From Isoetes taiwanensis (Eukaryota > Streptophyta > Lycopodiopsida > Isoetales > Isoetaceae), in assembly GCA_021234155.1 (NCBI GenBank), contig JAJEKV010000072.1:7005335-7069334 (forward strand): DNA of 64,000 nt. Direction: 5' to 3'. Under the pieces are notes generated by a model. The model ran no database searches. It had not been told where the DNA came from and saw only the letters and a program-made list of their open reading frames with translations. The stretch's first letter is position 1; each line of letters begins with the position of its first letter. Below are positions 9,111 through 21,739 of the stretch, in pieces. A program made the position numbers and the translations under genes.

Positions 9111-11349
9111 GGAGTATAAAGCGTAGGAACCAATCTCGATCAACATAGCTAGAATTCAAAGCAAGAAAAAGCAGCGATTCGCCATATACCAATCTAACTT
9201 CGCCTCATGACTAATACTGTAAGATTATGCCTTTTGTTTGCTCAGAATAGTCTTCTTGCGACTCTAATGAACCTGTGTGTAAATACGGTGCATGCAAGAA
9301 ACCGTCTTGACTATAAAATGAGATTTATAGCCGTAGAAAAACCAGCTGATGCAATTTTTTCCTCTTTGAGGAGTTTAAATAGTTTGTGCTTTGTGTATCC
9401 CAAGCACCTATTCTGCATCTAGTTCCTTTCATCTTTGTATTGATGTAGATATTATGTCTGTTGCCTTTGTTCCATTTCTATGGTGGCATAGCTCTTTAGT
9501 TTACAGTGCCATGTCATGGAGTGACTTACTTCACTAGAATCAACCATGCTGCATTATGTAAATGTATCCTTCTGCTGCAATTTAATTAATGAAATATCAT
9601 GTACAATTAATATGTTTGCTCTTCTAATTCATTTCTCTATTGAAAGCAATGGAATTAGTAAAATATCCTTTACAATTCTCATATAAAAGTTGTCATTTAG
9701 TTGTTGCTCTTGCAATTTATTTATTTGTTGCTTTACTTTGTTGTTTAACTCTGCACACTGACACATATAGGAATTAGTTTCTTCAAGGAGATAATATCAC
9801 AAATGCTATATTAGTTTATCAAAAGTTTCTCTCTTCCTACACATTTGAAAAGCTAGAGTAGTTTATCTTTCTTGCTACACATATCGTTGGAAGTATGGAG
9901 GAATGTCTCAATTTTAAAGAGTCGCATAAGGTTAAGAACGGAATGTCTCAATTTTAAAGGGTCGCATAAGGTTAAGAACATATTTTTGGAAGTGCTATCA
10001 GGTCCCATTACGTAAGCACCATAGGTTTGATAGCAAAACATTGAAAGAACAAAAAATCTTTGAGGTTGCGGCATAATAAAGGTTGTAGACCTAATTTGAA
10101 GATGCAATGCTCAAGAAGAGAAACTTAAACATATGAATTTAACTCTTAGCATCATCCTCATTTATCTAGAACTGTAGCATCCCACAGCTTTGGAGCACGC
10201 ATTTGAAACCGGAGGGAAATGTTTGTTCTTGCCTTCACCACTGGAACACTGAGGGGTTGATGAAGAGAAATGTTCGCGGCGGCCTTGGCGGCCACAACAA
10301 ATTTCTTGTATAGTTAAGTTAGCCACCATCTATCCCCTGATCCTATTACCCCCCTTCTCTGAGCTCGACTATGTTGACATCCATTCCTTAACCTGTTGTC
10401 CATATACAACAGTGCATTGCGGTAGGGTCACTGCATACTTGCCAAAATAAACAGTTCTAGGAAATGTCATTGATCCGAGCCATGGGATCGTGATTCTAGG
10501 GATTGGCAAACATGCAGGCATCCCATGTGTTTTTGTGCTTTCGGATCATTTCGAGATCACTACTTACTAGAAGATCTATATAACAATTCTAAAGCTTACA
10601 GTAAAGACAAAACTAAAGCATGTTCCTAAGGGAAGAAGTTTAGCTTTGCACGATGGTTGCACTTGAGATAGAAGGCAAAACCTATGCATTTAGAAGAAGT
10701 TTCTAAAAACCTAATATGCATCTTTAAAATCAGTTCTAACCCTTTTCGTATGGTCTCCTCCGCCCTCCTAGTGTCAGTTTTGATGTGAGTTTTACACATT
10801 TAATTATCTAGGACTTAACCCCGCTTACAATGCATGTCTAATGGCTAAATCTTGGACGTTCGCCAAGAGCATATCCTAATATATACTCAAAACTCTATTG
10901 AAGTGTATAGCAAGTATTCCCACGAAGTTGTTAGAAGATTGGACACGAAGGAGGGCACACCACATGCACAATATTTTTGAGAAATCGGAGTGCTTAAAAC
11001 ATTACACGGGCCAAAGGCAAGCCACAACTTCACTAATAATCGGGCATGCAATGTTTCTGTCTGTTTTAAGCCTAATATGCATTCAATATACTTAGGAATG
11101 CAACATGATCATGTTCCATCTCATTTTGTTGTATATGCTCAAAAATTGTAATTGCTTCCCCCCTTTTTTTGCAGATTTCACACTGCTTGGAACCAATGCA
11201 GTCCATGAATACAAATTTGTATCGACCATTTTATTACATACTTGTATTTAATTATTGGTGTATATCCTTAATTTCGTATTATAGTTTAAAATTTTCAAAT
11301 TTCCTAATAGTTTGGAGTGTTAATTACGAATTTGCACCATTTTTCACCC
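9111..11349. other. spacer without recognisable genes
   Basis: AT-rich, with only short random frames on both strands. It contains the 40-bp tandem duplication at 9,901. No promoter, RNA or transposon end was recognised. Confidence 0.4.
9901..9980. repeat. 40-bp tandem duplication, two copies
   Basis: Units 9,901-9,940 and 9,941-9,980 both begin GAATGTCTCAATTTTAAAG and differ at one or two bases. It is a recent local slippage or repair duplication in spacer DNA. Confidence 0.9.
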
Positions 11350-11625
11350 AGGTCTCGGATTGGCATGATTCTTCGACCCATTTTAGGTGAAATTTGATGC
11401 AGACGCATAATTTTGACTTCAATTTTACTAGAAGGTGAATTTGACTTGTTCTTTTTCGTCATCTAACACTTATCCTGCTCTTACGGACCCACTACCTAGG
11501 GAAAAAAAATTTCCCCCTATTTTCGAGGTTCCATGGTGGAAATTTTTCATTTCACACCCTATCAGGCCTGTTAGACTACTTTCAAGGATATGGTCAGTGC
11601 TAGTTCTTGGTCAACCAAGAACATC

Positions 11626-11637
11626 GCTCTGATACCA
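11626..11637 (-). other. tRNA-Met primer-binding site of a gypsy element
   Basis: GCTCTGATACCA on plus, so TGGTATCAGAGC on minus, is the standard plant initiator tRNA-Met primer site. It starts one base after the LTR end at 11,639, on the internal side, and fixes the element's orientation as minus. Confidence 0.85.
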
Positions 11638-11638
11638 T

Positions 11639-13285
11639 TGTGACGCTCCCTACTAAATATACGGCTCCCAGCCGTACACTCCGTAGGAAATTCCCCATCC
11701 GGACCTCCGACCGCACGGGCCCTCCATCTATCCCGCACTCTGGGGTCTCCGTAGTGCAGGAAGGGGACACGAAGGTGTCTTGCGCGCCCTTCCCCTATGG
11801 GATCCTATCACATCAGAAGCATAAACATCGTCAGAACTAGCAATAACAATACATCACACTACCTCAGAGGGTAGCTCATCCACATATCCATAGGTGCAAA
11901 GAACATAATCATATGCCATGAAACATGAGATCTCCTACCCGTGGCTTCGACACATAAGAAAGTCGACTGACTGGATAGGCCTCAAGATAGAGCAGACCGA
12001 ATCATGACAGTGGCGGGGCTGGCATAAGACAATGGCTAGGGTTGACCACTCCATCCGCCCCTCCTGTGCATACTTTGCAGATGGGCTCCATCAGGCTCTG
12101 GCATGACTCTAGCCTTCTGGAAATGCATTCCCATGGCATCACCCATCGGGACTACTCCAGGTTGCATCTCCCTGGTCCGTCGAGGCAGGAAGGGTTGCAT
12201 CTCCCCTTTCCCGGGATCTAGAGACTCCTCGGGCGGCTAGAGAATCGTGGCGACACACGATTCATACCCGACTGAACCCCCCCAGAACAAGAGCCAAGCT
12301 GACACTTGCAACTCTTGAGAGGCAGGGCGGCACCATTGCCCCAGGAGGTGTCGGACCCATGCTCGGCCCACACGAAGTGACCGACCATAAGCCTAGCCCA
12401 CTATGGGATCCCCCGTAGCCCCCACTCGGCAGGGATCCTCCCTCCGCATCGCCTCTAGTCCCGTTGTGTAGTGTTGAGTCACATCATAGCCTCCATAACC
12501 CGGTGGGTTCCTATGCACAGGCCGCAACTAATAGGAACTAAGGGATCTACACTAGGAGCATACTACATATGGCCCTAGGTCTCTACCCCCCTTCCCAATA
12601 CAAGAGGAGCACACATGATCAACCAACATCCCATAACATCATATCATGATAATCATAATAAGAACATCTTAACCTAATCATACATATCTAACTAACAGTT
12701 AGGGTTCCTTGATTAGGGTTCAAGATGTTCATCAAAGGTTCTAGGATGGCTCTACTCCAGATACAACATACAGACCCATCTGGAGTGCTAACTTCCAGAT
12801 GAACTACCATGAGTCTACTCCACCTACCTGCTCCAGAAGCGCTTCCTCCCATCCCTGGTGTCTCCATTGCTCCTTGACGAGGTCGAGGTCGTGCTCCCTC
12901 TATGATCATACACACACTTCGGGGGCTGCTGTGCCAGGCTATGCTACGATGAACGATGCTCGAAACGGGGTTTCGAGTGCGTAGATGAGTGTTCAGGTGC
13001 TAGAGTCAGGAAAAGAGGTCTAGGGTTAGGGTTTGAGCCAATATAGGTGAGGGTCCACATGGGATGACACGTGGCACCACTAGGATGGGGTCGTGTGGCG
13101 ATTGCCCAATAGGATAAGGCCATGTGAAAATGGGCCTTATCCTAAGGTTATCTAAGTTAACAGTTAACTTAGATATGTGCCCCTTGCCACTTTCTAAGGT
13201 ATACAAGGCTACCAAAGGTCGACTTGTATAGTGACGGGTCCAGGAATATACGTATCTAAGGCGTATAGTCCCCTGGAACGTCACA
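11639..13285 (-). mobile_element. long gypsy-type LTR (5' LTR, 1,647 bp)
   Basis: It starts TGTGACG and ends CGTCACA on plus, a perfect 7-bp terminal inverted repeat, and has the tRNA-Met primer site immediately to its left. It is thus the 5' LTR of a minus-strand element whose inside runs leftwards from 11,637. About 290 bp of leader (11,350-11,637) can follow; no gag is readable there. The partner LTR is not in the window. On the right it abuts the 31-bp AATCT array (13,286). It is a fossil fragment of uncertain age. Confidence 0.8.
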
Positions 13286-13713
13286 GAATCCATGGGAATT
13301 TCAAGAGAATTCTTCCAAATTTATGGGAATCTAAAGGAATCTTCATAAAGCTTTGAGAATCTAGGGGACTCTTCATGCAAGCTTGAAGAATCTAGGGGAA
13401 TCTTCATAGGATCTTATAGAATCTAGAGGTATCTCAAGAGAATCTTTGAAAATCTAAGGGAATCTGAGGGGATCTTTTTACAATCATTGCAAATCTAGTG
13501 GAATCATGATGGAATCTTGGAGAGTCTGAATCTTTATAGAACCTTGGAGCATCTAAAGGAATATTGGGAAATCTTAAGAGAATCTTTGAGAATCTGGAGG
13601 ACTCTAAAAGAATGCTCATACAATCTTTAACTAGGAAAATCTTGATGGAATATTGGAGAATATAACGAAATCTCCATAGAATCTAGGGGAATCTATATGG
13701 AATTTTGGAGAAA
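13286..13713. repeat. 31-bp AATCT-rich tandem array, left part
   Basis: Degenerate monomers with the approximate consensus GAATCTAGGGGAATCTTCAT plus AGAATCTTGGA (31 bp). The same array resumes at 24,770 after the inserted gypsy element. It is a satellite-like or minisatellite array. It also opens a spurious minus-strand frame (13,434-13,619), which is discarded. Confidence 0.85.
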
Positions 13714-14291
13714 TGTTTGGGGTCTGGGTTCGGGAACTCCTGCAAGACAGCCCTCTGTGAGGACCCTTGGATCTAACAGGAGAATCCGGGGGACTATGTC
13801 ACGCGGGATTTGCAAGAAGAGAACAAGAAGAAGAAAACAGAACAAAAGAGAACAATGAGAGGAAAATGATAAGCTTCCTTGATATCAATGATGAACATAC
13901 ATGAGCTCTCGCAATCGAGAGAAGACTGAAAGGAGACAAGACTCAAAACTCATCTAAAAAGTCATGTGCTAGCTCTACTCATATATATAGTACAATGGCC
14001 TTTGGCCCAATATAGACACCCCGATCGATCTCGGTGCCGACTCGAAGGAGGCGATTTTGAGTGAATGTTGGCGGTGCCTCTTGAAGTGCCTAGAATCACG
14101 CCGACGCCGACGGCGGCGTGTGACGGGATCACTTGTCCGAGCGGCGCCTCTTGGGACGGACGCAGCTTTGGGCTGCGGGTCGGGCCGCTTGGTCTTCTGG
14201 GCACAGCCTTTGATGGCTGACCGGGTATCGATTGTGGATCCTTGTTCTTGACCTGGTTCGCCGATGCCGTATCAGAGGCATGGGACTAACA
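13714..14291 (-). repeat. left (3') LTR of the Tat/Athila-like element
   Basis: Plus-strand sequence runs TGTTTGGGG to GACTAACA and matches 24,190-24,764 along its length with scattered substitutions and small indels. It carries ATATATATAG in the middle part. Confidence 0.9.
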
Positions 14292-14305
14292 CTCCCCCAC
14301 CAAAC

Positions 14306-15780
14306 GACACTCGTGGTGAAGAAAAGGAGGAAGTGTTTTCAAGGCGGGGAAGCCATCGGGCACGAAAGTGATCCTCATGGGAGTGAGGGCGGGCACCATT
14401 ATGGTAAGTGCTAATGAGATCCCGGGCGTATTTGAAGAGCGTGAGGAGTGTTGAGCCCAAGGGCGTGATCGGCATCAATGAGAAAATGAGAGCGCATGGG
14501 CTTCATAAGAAGCAAACTGGCACTCCATGAGTAGGTAGGTCTGGAGACCGAAGGCACCGACGGGCATTCTGGATTATGATGGAAAGATGGGACGCTGCCG
14601 ATTTAAAGAGCTAACCGTGATGCATTTGAGAGCAAAGACGTAAACCGGCTTGACGGTAATCAAGGATCGGGTGAGGTGGTCGCATTCTCGCAAGAAGGTG
14701 TCAAGACCATGCGAGAGCATCGCCAGGCGTTGCCAACCACGCTCATTGGGAATATAGATCCAATTGGTAGTGTTATCAAGTGTTGCACCATCCTCCCAAT
14801 TGGAGCGGCGAACAAAACGGGGATCCCACCGGAGATCCGTCGAGATCTGAGGTGGAGTCCATCCAGCATGACGCCAATCAGAGGTCAAGAACCTGGGGCG
14901 TGGAGGAACACCCAGGGAATCATAGGGAGAGGGGATCATGCCCGTGGGCGTATGCCCGTGGGCGTGGGCTGCTGAGCCTGCTCCCTGAAGAACCCAGACA
15001 AGAGCCGGATCTAGAGCTTTGCACCAATGGTCCCAAACAGAAGCAGGGAGCTGAGAGTTGACAGGAGGGCTATCCCAACCCGTGGGGACTGTCTTGCTAT
15101 CTAGGAGAGCACGCAGTTGATTGTAACCGCCGTGTGTCGCATATAAACTTGTGCAAAGGGAAGATCCCGGGATGTCCCGGATACTTCCTTATCATTGGCG
15201 GTAACTTCGACTTGCCAGAGAGGCAAATGATGAGCAAGCTCAGGCATGTATTCTTGATGAAGAGCATGTGTCTGATCATGATTAGACAGATAGGGGTTGT
15301 TATCCAAAAGCAACCATTGAAGTGTGGGATCACCCTGAAAGTTCTGATGTGGCCCATCTCGAAATTTGTCCTCCTCAGACAGCCCGGATAGAAATCATGA
15401 AAAATGTACGCCATCGGCCGAACAACTCAAGGTGATCATATCCGGATCGTCACGATGAATTAGATCAAAGACTAAAAAGGCGAGAATAAACCTTTGTCTT
15501 CAATAGAGAGGTCTCGCCAGATCCGAAGAAAATCGGCAGGCGCAGGGGAACATCAACTGGACCATCAGCCCCATGCCACTTTAGAAGAAAGAGGTGGCGT
15601 CGGGCAACCACATAATCCAGATAACTGGAAGGAATTGGGAAGTCAACAGGCAGGTTGAGGGCAATGGTCACATAGCCGCCAAGTTTGGTCCGAGCCTCAT
15701 CGCCAGATCGAATAGCTTGTCAGAAGCCGCTGTTCGAGGTCACTGATCCGGTTGTCCTTTTCTACCGTATATGGATCGGG
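14306..15780. other. 3' untranslated part of the Tat/Athila-like element
   Basis: Non-coding stretch between the polypurine tract and the extra ORF. Short frames occur on both strands; none is convincing. Long 3' non-coding regions are usual in Tat elements. Confidence 0.5.
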
Positions 15781-17254
15781 TCACGGACCCGCTTCGGAAG
15801 TCGACATGTGAGGAGGATTGCCTGTGAGCATTGAGTCGAAGGACCGCAATCTCGGCCATCGGAGAACTTTCTCGCTTCGAGCCTCCGTAAGTTTGATCTT
15901 GGAGAGATGAGCCGAGAGTTCTCGCGTGGAAAGTTGAGCTTCCAAAGAGGTAATTTGAGCGTCACGCGCTGTAAGGTCTTGAGCTTGATTGTTGTAATGC
16001 CGAGAGAGCTCAGATACGCCGCGGTCCGGCTTTGGCAATGTTGTTTTCCTTGTCAACCAAGAGAGTCTCTCTTGCCTTGACCTCGCCCGATAAGTCCCGA
16101 ATGGTGGTCTCAGAATTGTTCCTTCCGACGGAAGCGTAGTAATCTGATTTTGGGCAGCCTTTGAGATCTTCACGGGCCCGTAAAAACCTCGGCTTGGCTT
16201 GAAGTCGGGTCTCCAGAGTATGAACTTGCGCGGGTAGCAGGTTTTGAAGGTCTCGGCTGAATCGCCCGAGGCCTCCGTGGCCGCTTTGAACCGCATTCAT
16301 GAGAGTTTCCTGAGATTCTTGTAACTTGAGAGTAGCAGCTTGAGCATCCTGCTGATATTGAGACAAAAGTTGGCGAGGGTGCAGAGGCGGAGGGACCTGC
16401 TGTTGCCGTGTTTGTGATGTTTGTGAGACATGATGAGAACTGGAGGGCCTCGTTTCTGTAGAGGAAGAGGAGACAGTGACATGCGTGGTGTTATGCTGGA
16501 CATGACCAGAGGAAGAAGGGCGTGAAGTGCCAACTGGTTGAGTTTGAGGAAGGGAATGAAAGGACTGTTGAGTGGAAGCATGAGAAGGAGGAGGTGAGGG
16601 AGGAAAGTAATGACGAATGAGGGCTTGAAGATGGCCTCCCACGGAAACTTCAGAGATAGAAGTGGCAGCCCGAAGACGGTCCACTTCTTGGAGAAGACGG
16701 TAGAACAACAATTGGGGCCAATCAATGTGGTGGTTGGAGCGAGTAGCAGTGATCACTATATTATAGAAAGGCTTATTGATATGGGTGTTCTTGATAGAAT
16801 ACCCAAGGAACTTGCGCCACAGAAACTTAACAAAAGTTTCATGGGGCTTGTCAATATTTGTCAGGCGATGCACATTTGCGTGATAAGCAGGGGCACCAAA
16901 CTCAGTGACATCTAGATCCTGTATGGCAGACCAAGATAAACAAGGGGTCTGCAAAGGGATATGGAATACCTCAGAAATTAGGCGCTGGGTCAGTGAAATG
17001 GTGGTGCCATCGACCACTGTAGTGTATCCATTCGGGTTGTTGACGATGTGAGCGATGAACTGCTTCAACTGGTCTGGATTTGGAGCCGGAAGTTCCATTT
17101 GTGAAAATTCGTAAAGCTTCTGGCGTTCTGCGACTTCACGATTCGGGCCAACAAGGGCTTCACGGAAAGTGGGTGTCAAGAAGGATATTGACTCGAAAAG
17201 AGCCGGTTCTCTGGGAGCAGTAGCTTGAAGTGAAGGAAATTTTGGGGCAGCCAT
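15781..17254 (-). CDS. extra sense ORF between pol and 3' LTR
   Basis: It starts at MAAPKFPSLQ (ATG complement at 17,252-17,254). Residues 20-200 look globular (ISFLTPTFREALVG, HANVHRLTN, FVKFLWRKFLGYSI). A Ser/Thr/Gln/Pro linker and a coiled-coil-like C-terminus follow. Its position between integrase and the 3' LTR and its helical tail fit the additional ORF known from Athila/Tat elements and plant transposon-protein-like domains. Its function is unknown. It is part of a fossil and not fully open. Confidence 0.55.
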
Positions 17255-17716
17255 GGCAAAGAGCTTCAGAAAAGATCGGTGATGCAAAGGCGGAGAGCGG
17301 AGAACGGAGGACGAAGGACGAAGGCGCAGAGAGACGAAAAGGTTTAGGGCGCGCAAATGGAGGCGAAGGGGTATGATGAGGGCGAAACTGTAACCGTTGA
17401 TGGTGCCAGGTGTCGAAAGATGCCCAGGAGGGGATTGAGAGGCAAAAATTTGGCTAAGTCCCCAAACAACAAAGGGAGAAACAATGAACGGTGGAGATGA
17501 GGCGTGAAAGAATGATCGGATGTGACAGGTGGCCAAAGGACACACATTAATGTTCAACGGGTACGAAAAGAAAGAATGGCATTTAATGCTGGCAACTCGA
17601 AGAGGGATATCATTAAAACGAATGTGTCAGAAGGTACCATTGCTAGATATGCGGCGGGAGAAAAGATTCTCATTTTAGAAACAGCCTTGCATTGCAAACA
17701 CGTTGGCGATTTTTGT

Positions 17717-17759
17717 GATTGGTCCACGTCGACAAGGAGTTCCTCGGTTGGCTATATAA
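17717..17759 (+). promoter_or_regulatory. promoter of the antisense ORF: CCAAT, ACGT and TATA elements
   Basis: GATTGG (inverted CCAAT) 17,717, CACGTC 17,725-17,730 and TATATAA 17,753-17,759 form a compact plant promoter directed rightwards. Between 17,254 and 17,790 it would sit back to back with the sense extra ORF. Confidence 0.55.
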
Positions 17760-17789
17760 GACGAACTGGGAGTGAAGCGAAGGCATCCG

Positions 17790-18056
17790 ATGGCGCTCAG
17801 TATGTCTGCGGCTGGTTTGCATGATAACTGCACTATGCCTTCGAACTGTCTGGAGTGGATTACCTGTAAGATGGATTGTCTGGACCTCTGGCGCTGCCAC
17901 AACCGTGGCCTGGCGATGGATGGCTGGTGTGCCGGGATGGCTGAACATCCCGATCCGAAGACCAACGGGATGGAGGTGATTCTGCACCTTCGCTGGGACC
18001 CGGAGCATAACCTCTACCACATCCTGCGCATCATCTCTGCTCCGAACCCGGAGTAG
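17790..18056 (+). CDS. antisense ORF inside the gypsy element (88 aa), own promoter
   Basis: It lies on the strand opposite to the element, between integrase and the extra sense ORF. The 88 codons begin MALSMSAAGLHDNC, are rich in Cys and Trp (CKMDCLDLWRCHNRG, DGWCAGMAEH) and end LRIISAPNPE. Codons end mostly in G or C, unlike the flanking DNA, which argues for real coding. TATATAA at 17,753 stands 37 bp before the ATG, with an ACGT element (CACGTC, 17,725) and an inverted CCAAT box (17,717) before it. Antisense additional ORFs in this region are known from the Tat lineage. No homologue outside is known to me. Confidence 0.6.
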   Translation: MALSMSAAGLHDNCTMPSNCLEWITCKMDCLDLWRCHNRGLAMDGWCAGMAEHPDPKTNGMEVILHLRWDPEHNLYHILRIISAPNPE

Positions 18057-18195
18057 AGGGTTTTTCTTCTTAGGACTTAGTAGATAGGGCTCTGAGCCCG
18101 TTTTTGTATATAGGGCAGTGCCCATAGCGGAAATAGCTGGGTTGTGCCCACATTTTGTAAAAAAATGCCATCTATAATATAAATATGCCACAGGT

Positions 18196-21100
18196 TTAGT
18201 CACTATCTGTTGTGTTTGTGTCTGGAACTGCATCTGTTTGTTGATTTTCACTTTCTGTGGTATGAAATGTTTTGAGGCGAAAGCCATTAACCAGTGTAGG
18301 TAATGGAGTTCCATCTAACTCAGCCAGCTGGAAAACGCTGGGTTGAACCACTTGAGCAATTTGATAAGGGCCAAGCCATCGAAACCTTAGTTTACCTGGA
18401 AAATTTTTGTACCGAGAATCATAAAGAAGAACCAAATCTCCTTCCTTGAACGTTTTTGTCCTCAAACGTTTGTCATGTAAAGATTTTTGCAACCGTTGTC
18501 CATGAAGAACACGAATATAAGCATCCCTTCTAAGTTCATCCAACTGTTCCAATTGATAAACCCTTTCTTTGAGTGCAGCAGGCGGATTAGGGGCAGTAGC
18601 CAGTTGAAAACGGAGAGTTGGGAGAATGTACTCAAAAGGCATGAGAGCTTCTTGACCATAAACCAATTTGAAAGGAGTGTGACCAGTAGCTATTTTGAAA
18701 CAAGTATTGTAAGCCCAAAGAACAGTAGGAAGCTTGGTTTGCCAATCAGTGCGAGAAGCGTCATAAATTTTCTTGAGAATTGTGACCAGAGTTTTGTTGG
18801 TGCTTTCAGCCAAACCATTCCCTTGAGGATAGTAACGTGTGCTCTTGTGATGATGGATCAGGAGATAATCCGTCAGCTCCTTGATGGTATGATTGATAAA
18901 ATGTACTCCACAATCACCCACCCACCAGCCCGCGGGGCAGCCGAATCGCGTGATGATTTGTTGATAGATGACCTTGGCCGCTTGCCGCGGTGTTGTCCCG
19001 AAGCGCGCAAGCTTCGCCCATTTGGTAGCGTAGTCGGTGAGAACGAATGTAGCTGCACGGGTGTGCCCGCAGAGGATCGATGGGTCCCACAAAATCCATT
19101 CCCCATTTTGTCAAGGGAAGCGGGCGCATAATCGGCTGGGCCAAGGGAAGAGCCGCCACGGGCGTCGCCCCACACGCCGGGCAAGCATCACACGCGGGGG
19201 GGCGTGGAGCGCCTTTGAAGAGCGTGGGCCAAAAATAACCAGCAAGAAGGATTTTTGCGTCGTGGGTGTCACCATGAAAATGACCACCACCGAGCCCTTC
19301 ATGGGGCTCGAACAATATCCGGGACCTCATGAGGGAGAACCTGGCGTCGAAGGATGGTATCCTTACCCTTTTGTAAAGATGGTCTGCAACTATAGTGTAG
19401 TCACGGACCTCGCGGAGAAATTGATGTCGACAGGTGATTGTCGCTATCGAGAGAGTGTGGCGCCCGGGGTGGAAGAGCGCATGTGAGAAGATATCGCTGA
19501 AAGTCATGAAACCAATGAGGTGTTGCGTGACCGTAAAGAGTTGAGCGCCGTGAAAGGCGCCCGAGACTCTAGTGGAGGGGTCATCCGTGTGGATGCGTGA
19601 AAGATAATCCGGGACAACATGAGATTTGCCTACCTTGTGAACAATTTCAAAGGTGCAAATTTTGCGAAGGAGGACCCAACGAGCAATGCGCCCGTGGGGC
19701 GGATTTGTTGATCAAATAAAGAAGTGCTTGGTGGTCAACAAAGAATTTGATCCGGACCGCCTAAAAGATAGTGACGAAAAGCGTTGGACACGTAAAATTA
19801 AACCCAAGGCTTCACGCCCGCGGGGGAGTAGTTGCTTCAGCCAGTAATTGAGTTTCTCGCCGGGCGTATCTGCTTGGTTTGTCACATGGCGATCATATTC
19901 TTGAGAAAGAACAGCTCCAATAGCAAAGGCGGAGACATCGACATGAACATGAAAGGGCTTGTCCCATTGAGGAGGAACAAGAACCGGGCCTGAGTAAGCA
20001 AGAGCTTCAATCGTTGGAAAGCAAAGATCCGATTGGGGATTCCAAGCCCGTGGATTCATCACCCGTGAGTTTATGAATGGGATCCGCAATGGTCATGCGA
20101 GTCCGGGAATGAAGGTGGAGTAATAATTGACCTTACCCAAGAAAGAGCGTGTTTCCTTGATATTGGCCGGTGCTTGAGCCTTGAGCACCTGGTGATTGAT
20201 TTTGGCAGATCCGGTGGTGATACCGCTTAGTCGACCACATGTCCTAACGAGTAACACCAAGTGACGCAAAAGGTGCATTTCGGGATTGAGACTAATGCCG
20301 GACTCATCACATTTTCGAAAAGACGAGTTCCAATTTATCCAAATGGTCAGCCATGGAACTCAGAGGCGAGAAGTCATCTTGAAAAAATTTGCAAGAAGGG
20401 ATTTTCCTTCATAAAATCATGAAAAACGAGAGCATGATGCGTTGAAACGTTGATGGAGAGTTTGATAATCCAAAAGGAACCACCTTGTAGCAAAAAAGAC
20501 TTACCCGGTGGTGAAAATAGTCTTGAGTTGATCAGATTCTTTGATCGAGATCCGATTGTAGCCGAAAAACCATCCATGAAGGAGTACATCTCATGTCCAA
20601 AGAACCTCTTCCGTAACTCGGGTACGTGAAGGGAAGTGGAAAATGATCACGCTCCGTGGCCTGATTGAGTTTTCGGTAGTCCACGCAAACGCGGATCTTA
20701 CCATTGTGTTTGAGTGCAATGACGATGGGGCTCACCCATTCAGAATGTTTGACCTCATAGATCAAACCTGCAGCAAGGAGTTTGTCAATTTCCGCCTTGA
20801 CGCGATCACGGTAAGTGGGGTTGAGCCGGTACTGTCGTTGCTATACTGGACGTGCATCAGACTTGGTAGGAATGGTGAGTTCCCCCAAGGTTTTGTTGAT
20901 CCCCCGAAGATCTCTGTAGCTCCAGGCGAAAATGTGTTTGAACTTTTTGCAGAGCGTGACGGCCCTGTTACGATAGGGCGTCGGAAGATTTGCAGCAATT
21001 CGGACAGGCTGATTGTTGCCTACGTCTACAATCTCGACTTCAGGAGTCTGAATATAGGGAATAACTTCCGTGTCCTGGACAATATGAGCAGGAGGTTGAA

Positions 21101-21623
21101 GCATAACAGGATGCGTGGCACTCTGCGTGGTGAAAAAGAGAGGTTGCTGAGTTTCATCAAGCAGAGGTTGCTTCATGACAGTGTGTACATTTACAGGAGC
21201 GGCAGGAGGTTCCGCATCTGAAAAGTAATCAACACGTTGGATTCGATTGCAAGGAGCCAGGTAAGGGTCAAGCAAAGCAGCCACAGCCTGGTCCTGATCA
21301 AGAGTCATTTCTCCCCAAGGTGTATTGATTCGGTAGGATGTCGAGGCGACTCGCAGTGGAGCCCGAACGCGATAGATATTCTCGGCGCCCCGAATCGGTG
21401 TCGGAGAGAGAGGGTTCAGCATTGTCGACGGAAATGATTTTGCCTCGCTTCCAAGTCCATGGTGGCATTGAGGTGGCCATCCGTGATGACTAACTGATCC
21501 GCGGGCCCAAGAATGGATACTCTTGGCCTCGCCGGAGAAAAGGTCCACGACCAACATTTCATAATCACCGGATCTTCTCCGGCCTTCCAAACACCAAATT
21601 CCAAGGGGAATCGAGATCACCAA
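18196..21623 (-). pseudogene. pol of the Tat/Athila-like element (protease/RT/RNase H/integrase)
   Basis: Pre-RT segment with FKHIFAWSYRDLRG, RT with EWVSPIVIALKHNGK and IRVCVDYRKLNQA, and RNase H with VHVDVSAFAIGAVLSQEYD. Integrase has its N-terminal zinc zone and core (WGMDFVGPID, TRYYPQGNGLAEST), then a C-terminal part with GDLVLLYDSRYKNFPGKL and FRWLGPYQI. RNase H before integrase is diagnostic of Ty3/gypsy. It is a fossil with many breaks. Confidence 0.85.
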
Positions 21624-21739
21624 TGTTGATGTGAAGAAGAGGCGTGACGCCTTTGAGGTTCGTGGATATGGCCATTGGCCAATTTGATGTCATATGGGGC
21701 ACGATAGAGTTGTTTGATGCCCATTTGTTTGGCGGAGTT

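Noticed and set aside
13434-13619. 61-codon minus frame in the 31-bp array
   Set aside because: Repeat translation without coding character.
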